A stretch of 64,000 nucleotides of DNA, from NCBI RefSeq assembly GCF_004153195.1, contig NZ_SEMC01000008.1, positions 51,969 through 115,968 of the forward strand, given 5' to 3'. This stretch comes from Sporolactobacillus sp. THM19-2. Lineage in GTDB: Bacteria; Bacillota; Bacilli; Bacillales; Sporolactobacillaceae. Below the pieces are notes generated by a model that did not search any database, was not told the origin of the DNA, and saw only the letters and a program-made list of their open reading frames with translations. Of this stretch, positions 62,629 to 64,000 are shown piece after piece. Position 1 is the stretch's first letter. Every line of letters begins with the position of its first letter. The position numbers were made by a program, and so were the translations under genes.

Positions 62629-63864
62629 TTATATCGCTGCCGGCAGATCTCCTGTCGGGCTGACAATCGAACAGGAGTAGGGCTTTTGAAATATTTTTTC
62701 AGCAATATCGTGTACATCATCCACGGTAACCGTATCAATTTCACTGATCATCTGATCTACCGGACGGTCATGTCCCAGAATAAGTTCATTTTTGGCATTT
62801 CTGCTCATCCGCCCGCTCGTACTCTCAAGCCCGAAAATAATATTTCCTTTAATTTGAGCCTTACTGCTGTCAAGCTCATCTTTTGAAACCCCTTCGTGTA
62901 TCATCCGCTGTATGCTGTTAAGCATATTTTCTCCGAGTTCACCGATTCTGTCCGCTGCGGTGCCTCCGTAAACCGTCAGAAGGCCACTGTCTCTGAACGC
63001 CGTATGAAAAGAGAAAACAGAATAAGCGAGCCCTTTTTCCTCACGTATTTCCTGAAAAAGCCGGCTGCTCATTCCGCCTCCCAGAATATTATTCATCACG
63101 ATAAGAGGGACCGATGCCTTGTTACTGCTTGAAACACCGGGAAAGCCAAAACATATATGTGCCTGTTCGGTTTCCTTTTTTCTCGCAATTTTTCCAGGAT
63201 GAAATAAAGGAGCCGGCTGTGGCTCTTCCAGATCTGGTACCTGATAACCTGAAAATATGGCTTCAACTTCATTAATAAATGAATCACAGACATTCCCTGC
63301 AATGGATACCACAATATTATCCGGCCTGTAATGTTTATGCATATGTGTTTTCAATTCTTCCGGACCGAACTCTGCAAGTGTACGTTTTGTACCCAATATC
63401 GGATAACCAAGCGGATGATGAGCAAAGCTGGTTGCGCTCAGGAGATCATGTACGAGGTCATCCGGAGTATCTTCATACATCTTAATTTCCTCACCAATGA
63501 CCTTTTTTTCCTTTTCCATGTCCTCCGGGTCAAAGCGGGAGTGAAAAAACATATCTGCCAGGACATTCATGGCGTACGATGCATCCCGATCCATCACCTT
63601 TGCGTAATAACACGTACATTCCTTAGATGTAAAAGCATTGACCTGTCCGCCAATCCGGTCAAACGCTTCAGCAATTTGACGTGCGCTTCGTGTAGCAGTC
63701 CCTTTAAACAGCATGTGTTCAATAAAATGGGAAATGCCGTTATTGTGTTTATTTTCATAACGTGATCCCGTACCGACCCAGATTCCTATACTGACCGAGC
63801 GAACGGAGGATATCTTTTCAAGCAGAATCCGCACCCCATTCGCTGCCGTATGTTTAATAATCAC
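62629..63864 (-). CDS. mlpA: M16-family zinc peptidase (YmxG/MlpA)
   Basis: 411 residues. The inverted zinc motif HFIEHMLFKGTATRS (HxxEH, about 47-51) and the downstream Glu in EEIKMYEDTPDDL mark an active M16 subunit. The second half carries GGGMSSRLFQEIREEKGLAYSV, needed for substrate cleft formation. Bacterial homologues degrade peptides; the physiological substrate is unknown. GTG start at 63864 with GGAGG 8 nt upstream. The reading frame stays open upstream to the window edge, but this contains no family sequence. Confidence 0.93.
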   Translation of the reverse strand: MIIKHTAANGVRILLEKISSVRSVSIGIWVGTGSRYENKHNNGISHFIEHMLFKGTATRSARQIAEAFDRIGGQVNAFTSKECTCYYAKVMDRDASYAMNVLADMFFHSRFDPEDMEKEKKVIGEEIKMYEDTPDDLVHDLLSATSFAHHPLGYPILGTKRTLAEFGPEELKTHMHKHYRPDNIVVSIAGNVCDSFINEVEAIFSGYQVPDLEEPQPAPLFHPGKIARKKETEQAHICFGFPGVSSSNKASVPLIVMNNILGGGMSSRLFQEIREEKGLAYSVFSFHTAFRDSGLLTVYGGTAADRIGELGENMLNSIQRMIHEGVSKDELDSSKAQIKGNIIFGLESTSGRMSRNAKNELILGHDRPVDQMISEIDTVTVDDVHDIAEKIFQKPYSCSIVSPTGDLPAAI

Positions 63865-64000
63865 TCTATAATCCTCCTCGTATATTAGTAGTAAGAGCTC
63901 AATCCAAGAGAATTTCCAGTTGGATCCGGATACCTGGAATGACTCCTGGATTCCTATAGGATTTGTTTCAAAGCCTTTCGGCTTCCCTGTCCATTTAAGA

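Noticed and set aside
1..64000. tRNA, rRNA, CRISPR arrays, insertion sequences and prophage genes
   Set aside because: I found no cloverleaf, rRNA segment, spaced repeat array, transposase, integrase or terminal inverted repeats flanking a gene; the only repeated sequence is the structured element described.
63865..64000. In-frame coding sequence upstream of the M16 peptidase
   Set aside because: The frame is open to the edge but would be translated through a strong GGAGG site, and I recognise no protein in it; too short to decide.

Overview
This window reads as a piece of the core chromosome of an endospore-forming Firmicute of the order Bacillales. The evidence is gene content (spoVFA/spoVFB, spoVK, spoVS, spoIIIE, cotE) and a gene order close to that of Bacillus subtilis across glnA-glnR-ynbB-hflX-spoVK-hfq-miaA-mutL-mutS-cotE-ymcA-miaB-spoVS-ymdB-rny-recA-cinA-pgsA-ymfM-ymfK-ymfJ-ymfI-spoIIIE-rnjB-dapA-dapG-spoVF-mlpA. 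A pyruvate formate-lyase/activase pair and a pyruvate oxidase point to a fermentative, lactic-type spore former such as a Sporolactobacillus relative. That placement is inference; no rRNA or tRNA gene is present to confirm it.

Layout. 1-5.3 kb: truncated aconitase, nagA-nagB-nagR amino-sugar operon with an upstream GTCTAGAC-type operator, a Gfo/Idh/MocA oxidoreductase and yneF. 5.3-5.8 kb: gene-free DNA with a candidate structured small RNA. 5.8-9.7 kb: the divergent SOS pair yneA/lexA with several LexA boxes, a phasin-like protein plus an ABC1/UbiB kinase, and an unknown gene. 9.9-19.1 kb: pyruvate oxidase, a short-type 6-phosphogluconate dehydrogenase, fructose PTS fruA with fruR (no fruK), rlmA, an LSm-like small protein, an ECF S-component and an AT-rich orphan gene. 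19.3-28 kb: the glutamine synthetase operon, ynbB, hflX, spoVK, hfq, miaA and an amino-acid permease. 28-31.4 kb: pflB-pflA. 31.7-44.4 kb: mutS-mutL, a MoxR/DUF58/membrane-protein operon, an MFS transporter, cotE, ymcA, miaB and a CBS protein. 44.6-64 kb: spoVS, ymdB, rny, recA, cinA, pgsA, rodZ-like ymfM, ymfK/J/I, spoIIIE, rnjB, dapA, dapG, spoVFB/A and an M16 peptidase.

How it works together. The right half concentrates RNA decay and RNA modification (RNase Y, YmdB, RicA/YmcA, RNase J2, Hfq, MiaA, MiaB, RlmA), DNA repair (RecA, LexA, MutS, MutL) and sporulation (dipicolinate synthase from a near-perfect sigma-K promoter, CotE, SpoVS, SpoVK, SpoIIIE). The left half holds sugar and pyruvate metabolism. 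Several loci differ from B. subtilis: fruK is absent between fruR and fruA, asd is absent between spoVFB and dapG, tepA and ymfC-ymfH are absent around spoIIIE, and foreign-looking operons sit between cotE and mutS and between mutL and miaA.

Most novel signals. (1) A roughly 200-nt minus-strand RNA at about 5322-5525 with its own promoter, two perfect hairpins, an anti-Shine-Dalgarno segment and an intrinsic terminator. One hairpin loop can pair with the terminator arm. (2) A conserved structured element of about 95 bp present twice, downstream of mutL and downstream of spoVS, with both hairpins kept by pair-preserving changes. I could not assign either to a known RNA family by eye.
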